A stretch of 64,000 nt of DNA, taken from Paenibacillus sp. CF384. GTDB lineage: Bacteria > Bacillota > Bacilli > Paenibacillales > Paenibacillaceae. The DNA is taken from positions 124,001 to 188,000 of the forward strand of contig NZ_FNNV01000011.1 in assembly GCF_900106745.1 (NCBI RefSeq). The letters are read 5' to 3'. Below are positions 16,770 to 24,670 of this stretch, piece after piece. The notes beneath the pieces are model-generated. The model did no database searches, was not told the origin of the DNA, and worked only from the letters and a program-made list of their open reading frames with translations. Position 1 is the stretch's first letter, and each line of letters starts with the position of its first letter. Position numbers and translations under genes: made by a program.

Positions 16770-19547
16770 ATGAAAAAAAGTTTATCCCTACTCGTAGCAG
16801 CAGCTATGACTCTATCTACAGCATCGGTGGCTTTTGCTGCTGACGGCGCAACAACTACTGAATTGTCCACACAAGCGAAATTCGACGCACTTAAAGCAGC
16901 AGGTATCTTCAACGGTTTCCCAGACGGTTCTGCTGGTCTTGACAAAGAAATGACTCGTGCTGAGTTCGCTAAAGTACTTACGAAGCTAAGCGAGCTTGCA
17001 GAAAACTCTGCAGCTAACGTTTACTCCGACGTAGCAAAAACTCACTGGGCAGCTGGATTTATCGGCGCTGCATCTGAAGCTGGCCTTCTTAACGGTCTTG
17101 GCGGCGGCAAATTCGGTCCATCCGGTAAAGTAACAATCGAGCAAATCGCTAAAGTTGCTGACTTGGTAGCAGGCGTTGAGCCTTCTGACAAAGAAGTAAC
17201 TGGTAAAGTATCTGCTTGGGCTAAAGGTTTCGTAGCAGCAGCTATCGAAGCTGGCTTGCTTCCTGAGCTTCCGTCCTACCAAGTGAACGCAACTCGCGGT
17301 CAACTAGTAGACGTAGCTTACGATCTTGCACAACCAGAAGACGCAACTCTTGCAGCAACTGCTAAAGTAGCAGGCGCTAAGAAAATCGACGTTGCTCTTA
17401 ACAAAGTTTCTGACAAAGCAACTTTCGAAGTTAAGAACGCTTCCGGTACAGTAGTAAACGTTAAAGAAGTAACTTTCTCCACTGACAAGAAAACAGCTAC
17501 TCTTGCATTCGCTTCTAACCTTGTTAAAGGCGAGTACACTATCAACGTTAAAAACGGTGAAGAAACTGCTTCCGCTAAAGTAACTGCAGAAGACGAAAAA
17601 GTGACTAAGATTGAATTCGCTTCTGACAAAGCAGTTATCGACCGTGCAGATGCTTCTGCAAAAACAGTTTACACAACAGTTAAAGTTCTTAACCAATACG
17701 GTGAAGATGTAACTTCTACTAAAGCAGGTTCTGTTACAGTAACTGCTGGTAAAGGTACAGCTGCATTGAACACTAACGGTAGCCTAGTTCTTACAGCTGG
17801 TGCAGTATTCGCAAAAGACGAGAAAGTAGCAGTTAGCGCACTTGACGCTTCCAGCAACACTTTCGCATCTGCAGTACTGACAGTGGTTGACAAAGCAGCT
17901 GTTGCTGAATTGACAATCGACAAACTGTACAACGCTGACGGCAAAACACTTTCCAAGAACGAGAATGACTCCCAAAACTGGGTGCTTATCGTAACTGGTA
18001 AAGACCAATACGGCAACTCGATTTCGAAACCAGAATACTTCGAAAACGATGTATTGGTTAGTGCAAGCAACCCATCGGTTTCCGGCGTATTGACTAAAGT
18101 TGTTGACGCCGTAACTGTAGCTGACTTCGGCACTACAACTATCGACGGTACAACTTATGTATCGCTTCCAGTACAACTTCCAGAAACAGCTGGCGTATCG
18201 ACTGCACTTGCTGGTACTTCCAAGATCACTATGATCTCCAAAACTACTGGTAAAAACACATCGTTCGATGTAGCTGTTAAAGACACGGTTAAAGTTGATA
18301 CTCTTACTGCTTCCGCTCCTGCACTTGCAGTAGCTGGTGAGACTGTTGACATTCCATTCACAGCTGTTGACCAATTCGGCGCAGCAGTTACAAACGCTGC
18401 TGATCTGATTGCTGGTGTAACTAGCAAATCCGTAACTGGTGGCGGTACAATTAACTTCGTTCAAGACTATGTTAAGAACACTGCGAAACTTCAAGTTTCC
18501 GGTCTTGCTGAAGGAACTGCAATCGTAACAATCATCACTGGTACTAACAAAGTAACTCAACTGACAATCAATGTTCAAGCGACAGCAAAACCAGTTGTAG
18601 TCTCTGCTATCAAAGACTTCAACAAAAACTTCGCTACGGGTGCTACAGCAACATTGACTAAAGACAATGTAGTTGCTAAAGACCAATATGGCCGTGACAT
18701 CGCAACAACTGGTTACAAAGTATACGTGTCAACTTCCGATGCGGCTAAAGTGAAACTGACTGGAACTGCAGTTGGCGATACAGGTTTCTTCGATCTTACA
18801 GCTGCTAATGTTACTGTTGGCGCACTGGCTAAAGGTTCGTCCACAGTTACTTTGAAGTTGGTTACTGCTGCTGGTGCTGATGTAACAAACAGCGAGTACA
18901 CTTACACTTCCAAAGTAGTTGAAAAAGCAGACGTTGCTTCCTACGAACTTGCTGATATCGGTACTGTTTACCACTCTGCAACAGAAAATGCTGCTTATGC
19001 TAAAGACATCACTGTAAACGGTGTGTTGGCTGATGGTACGAAAGTAGCTGTACCTGCAACTTGGTTCAATGTTGAAGATACAGATGCTAATGTTGAAGTT
19101 GACGGCAACAAAATCCGCGCATTTGGTCCGGTAGCTGGCTTCACAGATGGTGCTAAAGACGTAACTGTAACTGCAGTCGTTGAAGGCGCAACTGGTCCAG
19201 TTGTGTTGACTAAAGTTGCTAAAGTAACTACAGCTGCTCCATCCGTATCGACTCTTGAAGTTGTTGAATCCGGCGCCTTCATTAAAGAAGATACTAACGT
19301 TATCTCTGCAAGTGTAGCAAGCGTTAACGACGCAACTAAAGTTAACACTTTGGTTAATGCAGTTGTTAAAGCAGTTGACCAATACGGCGTTGAGCTGACT
19401 GGTGCATCTGAGCCTGCTTACAAAAACTACATCACTAACGTAACTGACGGCAAAGCTATCACAGCTGTAGCTGCAGGTAACACGTTCCAAGTGACTACTG
19501 TAGTTGGCGGCAAAACGATTTCCTTCAAAGTAATCGTTAAAGCTTAA
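16770..19547 (+). CDS. Major S-layer protein with three N-terminal SLH domains
   Basis: About 925 residues. ATG 16770 opens a classical signal peptide (MKKSLSLLVAAAMTL..., cleavage at AFA-A). Three SLH domains follow at about residues 30-200; their polymer-binding motifs are TRAE, TIEQ and TRGQ, close to the TRAE/TVEE/TRAQ set described for Paenibacillus alvei SpaA. The remaining 720 residues are Ala/Thr/Val/Lys-rich beta domains with repeated VKDQYG or VDQFG strands, as in Big-type modules of S-layer proteins. Codon use is extremely uniform (GCT/GCA, ACT/ACA, AAA, GTT/GTA, AAC) and unlike neighbouring genes, a sign of very high expression. It has its own promoter, long leader and terminator. 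It would self-assemble into the surface lattice, bound to pyruvylated polymer. A second upstream in-frame start (ATG 16692) may also be used. Confidence 0.93.
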   Translation: MKKSLSLLVAAAMTLSTASVAFAADGATTTELSTQAKFDALKAAGIFNGFPDGSAGLDKEMTRAEFAKVLTKLSELAENSAANVYSDVAKTHWAAGFIGAASEAGLLNGLGGGKFGPSGKVTIEQIAKVADLVAGVEPSDKEVTGKVSAWAKGFVAAAIEAGLLPELPSYQVNATRGQLVDVAYDLAQPEDATLAATAKVAGAKKIDVALNKVSDKATFEVKNASGTVVNVKEVTFSTDKKTATLAFASNLVKGEYTINVKNGEETASAKVTAEDEKVTKIEFASDKAVIDRADASAKTVYTTVKVLNQYGEDVTSTKAGSVTVTAGKGTAALNTNGSLVLTAGAVFAKDEKVAVSALDASSNTFASAVLTVVDKAAVAELTIDKLYNADGKTLSKNENDSQNWVLIVTGKDQYGNSISKPEYFENDVLVSASNPSVSGVLTKVVDAVTVADFGTTTIDGTTYVSLPVQLPETAGVSTALAGTSKITMISKTTGKNTSFDVAVKDTVKVDTLTASAPALAVAGETVDIPFTAVDQFGAAVTNAADLIAGVTSKSVTGGGTINFVQDYVKNTAKLQVSGLAEGTAIVTIITGTNKVTQLTINVQATAKPVVVSAIKDFNKNFATGATATLTKDNVVAKDQYGRDIATTGYKVYVSTSDAAKVKLTGTAVGDTGFFDLTAANVTVGALAKGSSTVTLKLVTAAGADVTNSEYTYTSKVVEKADVASYELADIGTVYHSATENAAYAKDITVNGVLADGTKVAVPATWFNVEDTDANVEVDGNKIRAFGPVAGFTDGAKDVTVTAVVEGATGPVVLTKVAKVTTAAPSVSTLEVVESGAFIKEDTNVISASVASVNDATKVNTLVNAVVKAVDQYGVELTGASEPAYKNYITNVTDGKAITAVAAGNTFQVTTVVGGKTISFKVIVKA

Positions 19548-19568
19548 TAGAGACTCAACTCTCTGAGA

Positions 19569-19600
19569 AACAGGACCGAGCAATCGGTCCTGTTTTTTCT
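19569..19600 (+). terminator. Strong rho-independent terminator after the S-layer gene
   Basis: A perfect 11-bp stem (19569-19579 with 19584-19594), a GCAA tetraloop and six T's, 21 bases after the stop codon. Confidence 0.95.
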
Positions 19601-19607
19601 TATATTT

Positions 19608-19633
19608 AGAAACTTTTCGACGTAATATCCGTC
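19608..19633 (+). promoter_or_regulatory. ECF-sigma-type promoter (GAAAC-N16-CGTC) ahead of the 828-residue exported protein
   Basis: AGAAAC at 19608-19613 and CGTC at 19630-19633 are separated by 16 bases, the spacing and sequence of envelope-stress ECF promoters such as those of Bacillus SigM. The start codon is 35 bases downstream. No good sigma-A pair was found in the gap. Which sigma factor would use it is unknown. Confidence 0.45.
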
Positions 19634-19668
19634 TATAACAGTAGAATCTAAAAAAGGATGATGAATAG

Positions 19669-22155
19669 ATGCGATTAATTCAACGTGCGGGCCTTTCCTT
19701 ACTACTTGCTTCAACGGTTATATTACCGGTTTCGAATCTTGCACAGCCAAACCATGCTTTTGCAGCTGCAGCTGTCGTGAATAATATCAAAGCCTTTAGC
19801 TTGGGCGGGGGAAGTACTGCGCAAATAACGGATCTGCAATTCTTGTACGGCGATAATGAAAAGACTGCTTATTTCACTGTTTCTGTATATAACAATTCTA
19901 ATAAAGAGTTGGATTTCTCCGACTTTTGGGTTGAGTTGTGGACGAAGAAAGGAACCAAATACTCGATTAAGATGAATGAACAGGATGCTAAGAAGACTAA
20001 GGTCGTAGCAAAGACGACGACAGATTATCATTTCACGGCAAAAGTAAATCCGAATTTGAACTTATCGGACTTCTCCTTCAAACTCATCAAATGGGATTTC
20101 AGCCAAGCTAACTATACACGGACAATCGGTCAAGTATCGGTTCCATCCACATTTAATCCCATCGTTCCAGCAGCTACAGGCAAAGTCGTGAAGATTGGCA
20201 ACAAGAAGATGAGCAGCATTCTAGCTAAATCTCAATTCGCTGTCATTAGTGGACAACTTGAAGGTGCACTCGTTTACCGAGTCACGAACTACAGTTCCCA
20301 AACCATTGCATTGAATAATTTAAACTATTACATAAAGCGTTCAGGTGGAACTTTAAGCAAGCTAAGTGCAGATGCATCAGGTGATCAGCAGCTCGCGCCA
20401 GGTGCTTCCAAAGAGATTCAGCTTTACGGCACATTGCCGATTACGAAGATCGACCCCAACATGCAATTAATCGTTACCTCTTCAGATGAAGAAACAAAGA
20501 CTGAAACTCCAATAGCAACATATACCGTTAAGCCGCTTTCGCTTGAACAGGTTTATGTAAAGCCTGGAAAATTAGGCAAGCTTTCTATTGAAGGCAACGC
20601 AGTTAATACAAAGATCAGAGATGCTTTTTACAATCAAGATGCGCAAACACAATCTTTATCTTTGTATTTAAACTTCAATAACGCAGGAAAATCATCAGTT
20701 AGCTTACCGACTTATAGCTATTATATTTTAACCAGCACGGGCGCCATGTATCCGGCGAAACAATCGCAAGGAGCAACTGCTCCGGAACTATCTCCGGGAA
20801 TCGAGAAAGAACAGTATTTGCAATTCACATTGCCTGCCGGAGTAAAAACAGATTCACTGAAGCTAATCATTAAAAAAACAAGTGAAGAGAACAAAAAAGG
20901 ATATGTGGTTGGTTTATTCCAAGTGCCGCCAAAATCAAGCGGTCAGAATATTAGCACAGCACCAATTAAATATGTTACAAAGCAAGGCATGTTTGAATTT
21001 TCACTGTTGCGTGGTGAGCGTTTACCATGGGGTGAGCAGGATATGATTAATGCGCTCATTTCTGTGAAGAACACTCAATTTGATGTTAAATCTTTGCCAA
21101 ATTTGAAGGCATCTATTCAACTTGGCGACTATAAGGTCGATGATAAAGATATCCAGCTTATCAAAACGGAGCAGATCGTTGCTATCGGTGGGAACACTTA
21201 TACAACCTATATAGTCAGTACGAAAGTGCCGTATACCTTTGCAGCAAGTGATGTTACCGTCTCATTATCGGAAGCGACCGGTGAGGGCGATGCTGGATCA
21301 ACGCCAATCGGAACCTTCCAACTGAAGAATTCTCAATTGAAGCTGCCAACTATCAAATCCACAGCTGCGCTTAATGTTACGGGGATTGGAAGAAAAGCAT
21401 CTCTTCAAATTAATCATGTAAATACCTATGTCAATGCAGACGATGACACGAAGTTGCTGTACGCCGAGTTTGATTATTCAAGCTTGGAACAACGTTTTGC
21501 TAATCTAGCTAATTTACAAGCTTACTTTAAGACGAAAGATGGCAACTATGTTCCGGCAAACTTCCAGAATATCAAGGATAAAATAACGCCGAATAAACAG
21601 AACCTGGTCATGGCTTACGCAACCTTCCCTGAAAACTATGATCTAACCGATGTACAACTCATCATTGGTCAAGGTATTACAGCCGGACAATTGACTGCAC
21701 CCGATGGAGTGGCTGATGGATATGTTAATGCCGTTCAATATGAGATGCCTATCGAGAACTCGGCAGTTCTACCAAACTTCGAGAATATGGTCATTAATCC
21801 ATACAAATTGTCGATGACGAAACTCTCTCCTTCGCTTCAGGATGCTTACAAGATTAATATTGATTTTGAATATGATCTTGCGAAAACCGTCGAATATGAG
21901 AAATTGGCAGGAACACATCAATTAGTTGTCGAACTAGTCGACAGAGACAACAAGTTTGAGCATGTGTTCGAATTGGAAAAAGGAAATGGCGCACTGAAAG
22001 TCGGCGAAGATATCAAGGAATCCGTTTCCTTCGAGGATGAGAAGCTATGGGGCATTATTTATCGAGAATTTACCGTAAATGTCTATGATCAGTTCCAAGG
22101 CCACAAGAAGCTGCTTGCGACTAAGGTGCTGAATCAGGCGATGACAAACGGGTAA
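19669..22155 (+). CDS. Uncharacterised 828-residue exported beta-repeat protein
   Basis: Residues 1-34 are a signal peptide (MRLIQRAGLSLLLASTVILP, cleavage near AFA). The mature part seems to be five or six diverged repeats of about 110-150 residues. Each has a strand such as TAYFTVSVYNNSNKEL or LSLYLNFNNAGKSSV, a tyrosine/tryptophan strand with TK.GT or TS.GA, then a PG..KE...F..LP.. segment. This pattern resembles the DUF4352-like beta-sandwich, but I do not recognise the family with confidence. There is no SLH domain, LPXTG or enzyme motif. It lies between the S-layer gene and a small exported protein 24 bases downstream, and is probably co-transcribed with the latter. Its start has a good site (AAGGATGATG). 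Involvement in envelope maintenance is inference from position and the ECF-type promoter. Confidence 0.75.
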   Translation: MRLIQRAGLSLLLASTVILPVSNLAQPNHAFAAAAVVNNIKAFSLGGGSTAQITDLQFLYGDNEKTAYFTVSVYNNSNKELDFSDFWVELWTKKGTKYSIKMNEQDAKKTKVVAKTTTDYHFTAKVNPNLNLSDFSFKLIKWDFSQANYTRTIGQVSVPSTFNPIVPAATGKVVKIGNKKMSSILAKSQFAVISGQLEGALVYRVTNYSSQTIALNNLNYYIKRSGGTLSKLSADASGDQQLAPGASKEIQLYGTLPITKIDPNMQLIVTSSDEETKTETPIATYTVKPLSLEQVYVKPGKLGKLSIEGNAVNTKIRDAFYNQDAQTQSLSLYLNFNNAGKSSVSLPTYSYYILTSTGAMYPAKQSQGATAPELSPGIEKEQYLQFTLPAGVKTDSLKLIIKKTSEENKKGYVVGLFQVPPKSSGQNISTAPIKYVTKQGMFEFSLLRGERLPWGEQDMINALISVKNTQFDVKSLPNLKASIQLGDYKVDDKDIQLIKTEQIVAIGGNTYTTYIVSTKVPYTFAASDVTVSLSEATGEGDAGSTPIGTFQLKNSQLKLPTIKSTAALNVTGIGRKASLQINHVNTYVNADDDTKLLYAEFDYSSLEQRFANLANLQAYFKTKDGNYVPANFQNIKDKITPNKQNLVMAYATFPENYDLTDVQLIIGQGITAGQLTAPDGVADGYVNAVQYEMPIENSAVLPNFENMVINPYKLSMTKLSPSLQDAYKINIDFEYDLAKTVEYEKLAGTHQLVVELVDRDNKFEHVFELEKGNGALKVGEDIKESVSFEDEKLWGIIYREFTVNVYDQFQGHKKLLATKVLNQAMTNG

Positions 22156-22179
22156 TGAAGTTATGAGGTGAGTGGTTAC

Positions 22180-22734
22180 TTGAAGAAAAGTGCGAAATTA
22201 GCTGTATTCTGTTCCATCATTGGTGCTGGAATCATTGTATTTAGTTTGGTGACCAATCAAGTCCAAGGTGACAGCGATTCTGTTACCCCAGGCTCGGTCA
22301 ACGACCCCGTCGTAACAAAAAGCTACATTGATAAACAAGTAGCTGCGCTTGTGAAGGCGGAGTTGGCTAATCAGAACGGCGGAATGGACGACAAGAAACT
22401 GCAGGAGATGTTCGATGCGTTTCGCGCCGAGATGGAGCAGAGCGGAGGTTCATCTAAAGTAGAAGTTGTTACTGTGCCGGTTGGCAAGCGACTTGTTGCT
22501 AAAGATGGTACGGAATTTATCGTTCGTGCAGGCAAAGCAATGGCCTACAGTGCAGACGCTAACGGGATTTCGGATCTGACAGACGGTGTAGATATTACGA
22601 ACGGTAAACCCGTTCCTAATAATCACTTCATTCTGTTCCCGCGCGGTGGTCGCGGTGTGACGGCGCAGGTTGGTCAGAAGGCTGCTTTAACCGTACTTGT
22701 TCGTGGTGCTTATGAAATACAAGTGCAGCAATAG
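22180..22734 (+). CDS. Small membrane-anchored or exported protein of unknown function
   Basis: About 184 residues. TTG 22180 is the best start because GAGGTGAG (22165-22172) lies seven bases upstream; it opens an N-terminal hydrophobic segment (residues 7-25) with no clear cleavage site, so the protein may stay anchored. A PGS.NDPVVTKSYIDKQ segment follows, then a short helical region (about 55-90, coiled-coil-like) and a C-terminal beta domain that begins VVTVPVGKRLVAKDGTEFIVR and ends in ILFPRGGRGVTA. The VTKSY(I/V)DK motif recurs in small exported Firmicutes proteins, none of known function that I can name. It starts 24 bases after the 828-residue gene and is likely in its operon. Confidence 0.7.
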   Translation: MKKSAKLAVFCSIIGAGIIVFSLVTNQVQGDSDSVTPGSVNDPVVTKSYIDKQVAALVKAELANQNGGMDDKKLQEMFDAFRAEMEQSGGSSKVEVVTVPVGKRLVAKDGTEFIVRAGKAMAYSADANGISDLTDGVDITNGKPVPNNHFILFPRGGRGVTAQVGQKAALTVLVRGAYEIQVQQ

Positions 22735-22823
22735 TTATTTTTACCCGATCTGACAACATGTTATCCGCGTCGAACGGTGCATTCCGGAACAAGCTATAAG
22801 CATCCCATCAGGAGGTGCTTATC

Positions 22824-23096
22824 ATGTCGAGAAGTAATCGCAAAGTTGTTCCGGAATGTGCACAGGCGCTCAATCAGATGAAATACGAAATTGCAGCTGA
22901 GCTTGGTCTTATGTCCGGTGGCTATGCATCCGGATCTGCGGATACAGAATTCGGAACAGAGCTTGGAGGAACAGGCGGTTCCGGCGGCCATGTCAATTGG
23001 TCGCAGCTTGCGACAAGAGATGCAGGATCTGTAGGCGGGAATATGACAAGGCTGCTTGTCCAACGAGCAGAGCAGGTTCTCAAAGGGCTGTCATAG
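22824..23096 (+). CDS. Alpha/beta-type small acid-soluble spore protein (SASP)
   Basis: A 90-residue DNA-binding spore protein that coats and protects forespore DNA and is degraded at germination. The two conserved halves are present: ALNQMKYEIAAELGL, which contains the GPR protease cleavage site (EIA-AE), and DAGSVGGNMTRLLVQRAEQ at the C-terminus. Between them lies a Gly/Ser/Thr-rich insert of about 25 residues (SGGYASGSADTEFG and GGTGGSGG), longer than in classical SspA/B proteins. ATG 22824 has an ideal site (AGGAGGTG) six bases upstream. It would be made in the forespore, but I could not identify a convincing sigma-G promoter. Its place among surface-protein genes is probably coincidental. 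Confidence 0.9.
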   Translation: MSRSNRKVVPECAQALNQMKYEIAAELGLMSGGYASGSADTEFGTELGGTGGSGGHVNWSQLATRDAGSVGGNMTRLLVQRAEQVLKGLS

Positions 23097-23113
23097 TTAG
23101 ACGGCTATTGCCA

Positions 23114-23142
23114 TTGACACAAAGCGACAGTTTCGGTATCAT
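23114..23142 (+). promoter_or_regulatory. Sigma-A-type promoter upstream of metK
   Basis: A perfect TTGACA at 23114-23119, 17 bases, then TATCAT at 23137-23142. It lies in the 236-base gap before metK, but a terminator-like hairpin begins only about 25 bases after it. Confidence 0.6.
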
Positions 23143-23166
23143 ACTGTTTTAGAGAGTATTCATGAG

Positions 23167-23205
23167 ACCTTTTCCGATTACAACATCGGAAAAGGTTCAT
23201 TTTTT
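23167..23205 (+). terminator. Terminator-like hairpin in the metK leader
   Basis: A 12-bp stem (23167-23178 with 23185-23196), loop TACAAC, extended by TGA/TCA across a bulge and followed by TTTTTT. It could end the SASP transcript or attenuate the metK leader. No S-box consensus is visible around it. Confidence 0.65.
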
Positions 23206-23332
23206 GAAATCGAAACGTTGGGCATTATATAGAACCCATTATCGGGTATTCATTTTCTTATAGAGTCCCAGCATTTTGTGCATGTTATTCATCATACTTA
23301 GAATTTTGAAAGCTGTAGGAGGTTGAGATTAG

Positions 23333-24538
23333 ATGTCACTTAAAGGACGTCATTTGTTCACATCGGAATCCGTTACTGAAGGCCATCCCGATAAGATATG
23401 TGATCAAATTTCAGATGCGGTATTGGATGCTTTTCTTGAAGTTGACCCGTATGCGCGCGTAGCGTGCGAAGTTTCGGTAGCAACGGGCTTGGTGCTTGTT
23501 ATCGGCGAAATCAGCAGTAAAGCGGATTATGTCGATATTCCTGCGATCGTTCGTCGTACAATCAAAGATATCGGCTACACGCGTGCGAAATACGGCTTCG
23601 ATTACAGCACTTGTGCGGTTCTCACATCGCTTAATGAGCAATCGGCTGACATCGCGCAAGGCGTTAACGCTGCGCTTGAAACACGTGAAGGCGTAGAGAA
23701 CGTTCATCAAGAAAACCCGGATATCGGTGCAGGCGACCAAGGCTTGATGTTCGGTTTTGCTTCCAACGAAACACCTGAACTTATGCCGCTTCCAATCGCG
23801 CTTGCTCACCGCATTTCGCGTCAATTGGCGGAAGTACGTAAGAACGGTACATTGGATTACCTCCGTCCGGATGGTAAAACGCAAGTAACGATCGAATACG
23901 TAGACGGCAAGCCGGTACGCGTAGATGCGATTGTTGTTTCGACCCAACATGCGGAAGAAGTGTCGTTGGAGCAAATCCAAGCAGACATCCGTAAGCATGT
24001 TATCGCTCCTGTCGTTCCTGTTGAATGGCTCGACGAAGAAACGAAATATTTCATCAACCCGACAGGCCGTTTCGTAATTGGCGGTCCTCAAGGTGATGCT
24101 GGTCTTACAGGTCGCAAAATCATCGTGGATACGTACGGCGGTTACGCTCGTCACGGCGGCGGTGCTTTCTCCGGTAAGGATCCTACAAAAGTTGACCGTT
24201 CCGCAGCTTATGCAGCGCGTTATGTAGCGAAGAACATCGTTGCAGCAGGCCTTGCAGATAAGTGTGAAATTCAGCTTGCTTACGCAATCGGCGTAGCAAA
24301 CCCGGTTTCGATCAACGTTGACACGTATGGCACAGGTAAAGTCGATGAGGAAATTCTTGTTGAAGTCATCAAGAACAACTTCGATCTTCGTCCTGCAGGC
24401 ATCATCAAGATGCTTGACCTTCGTCGTCCAATCTACGGTAAAACAGCAGCTTATGGCCACTTCGGTCGTACAGACATCGATGCACCGTGGGAACGCGTTG
24501 ACAAAGCAGATTTGCTGAAAGCAGATGCTCTGCGCTAG
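23333..24538 (+). CDS. metK: S-adenosylmethionine synthetase
   Basis: A 401-residue enzyme, of typical length, that makes S-adenosylmethionine from methionine and ATP in the cytosol. The family motifs are complete: N-terminal [10 protein letters not shown] with the catalytic His18, the methionine/ATP loop GAGDQG (132-137), and the phosphate-binding [16 protein letters not shown] segment around residue 260. The ATG is preceded by TAGGAGGTTGAG. It has its own promoter region and terminator. The product would feed, among other enzymes, the methyltransferase in the glycan operon. Unlike many Bacillus metK genes, no SAM (S-box) riboswitch can be seen upstream. Assignment is certain. Confidence 0.98.
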   Translation: MSLKGRHLFTSESVTEGHPDKICDQISDAVLDAFLEVDPYARVACEVSVATGLVLVIGEISSKADYVDIPAIVRRTIKDIGYTRAKYGFDYSTCAVLTSLNEQSADIAQGVNAALETREGVENVHQENPDIGAGDQGLMFGFASNETPELMPLPIALAHRISRQLAEVRKNGTLDYLRPDGKTQVTIEYVDGKPVRVDAIVVSTQHAEEVSLEQIQADIRKHVIAPVVPVEWLDEETKYFINPTGRFVIGGPQGDAGLTGRKIIVDTYGGYARHGGGAFSGKDPTKVDRSAAYAARYVAKNIVAAGLADKCEIQLAYAIGVANPVSINVDTYGTGKVDEEILVEVIKNNFDLRPAGIIKMLDLRRPIYGKTAAYGHFGRTDIDAPWERVDKADLLKADALR

Positions 24539-24555
24539 TAGTTGCTCCATAATCG

Positions 24556-24585
24556 AACCGCTCCTCACAAGGAGCGGTTTTTTTT
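24556..24585 (+). terminator. Rho-independent terminator after metK
   Basis: A perfect 10-bp stem (24556-24565 with 24570-24579), loop CACA, and eight T's. Confidence 0.95.
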
Positions 24586-24610
24586 GTGCAACGCTTCACT
24601 TTATCTTCAT

Positions 24611-24640
24611 TTCAGACGCCTTCGAGCCGAAAAATATAGT
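24611..24640 (+). promoter_or_regulatory. Possible promoter of the second SLH protein
   Basis: TTCAGA at 24611-24616, 18 bases and TATAGT at 24635-24640, thirty bases before the chosen start. It is a modest match to sigma-A elements. Confidence 0.35.
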
Positions 24641-24670
24641 ACATGTGTCTTAATTAGGGAGTGGGTAATA

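Noticed and set aside
17784..18686. Long minus-strand open frames opposite the S-layer gene (also 18729-19583 and 16986-17696)
   Set aside because: They are Ser/Cys/Asn-rich shadows that come from the restricted codon set of the S-layer gene on the other strand, with no ribosome binding sites or recognisable domains.
23097..23332. SAM (S-box) riboswitch before metK
   Set aside because: No S-box consensus is visible, and the hairpin present lies too close to the promoter for a full aptamer.
23411..24568. A 385-codon minus-strand frame opposite metK
   Set aside because: metK is certain on the + strand; the antisense frame is Cys/Arg-rich, matches no family and overlaps the metK terminator.
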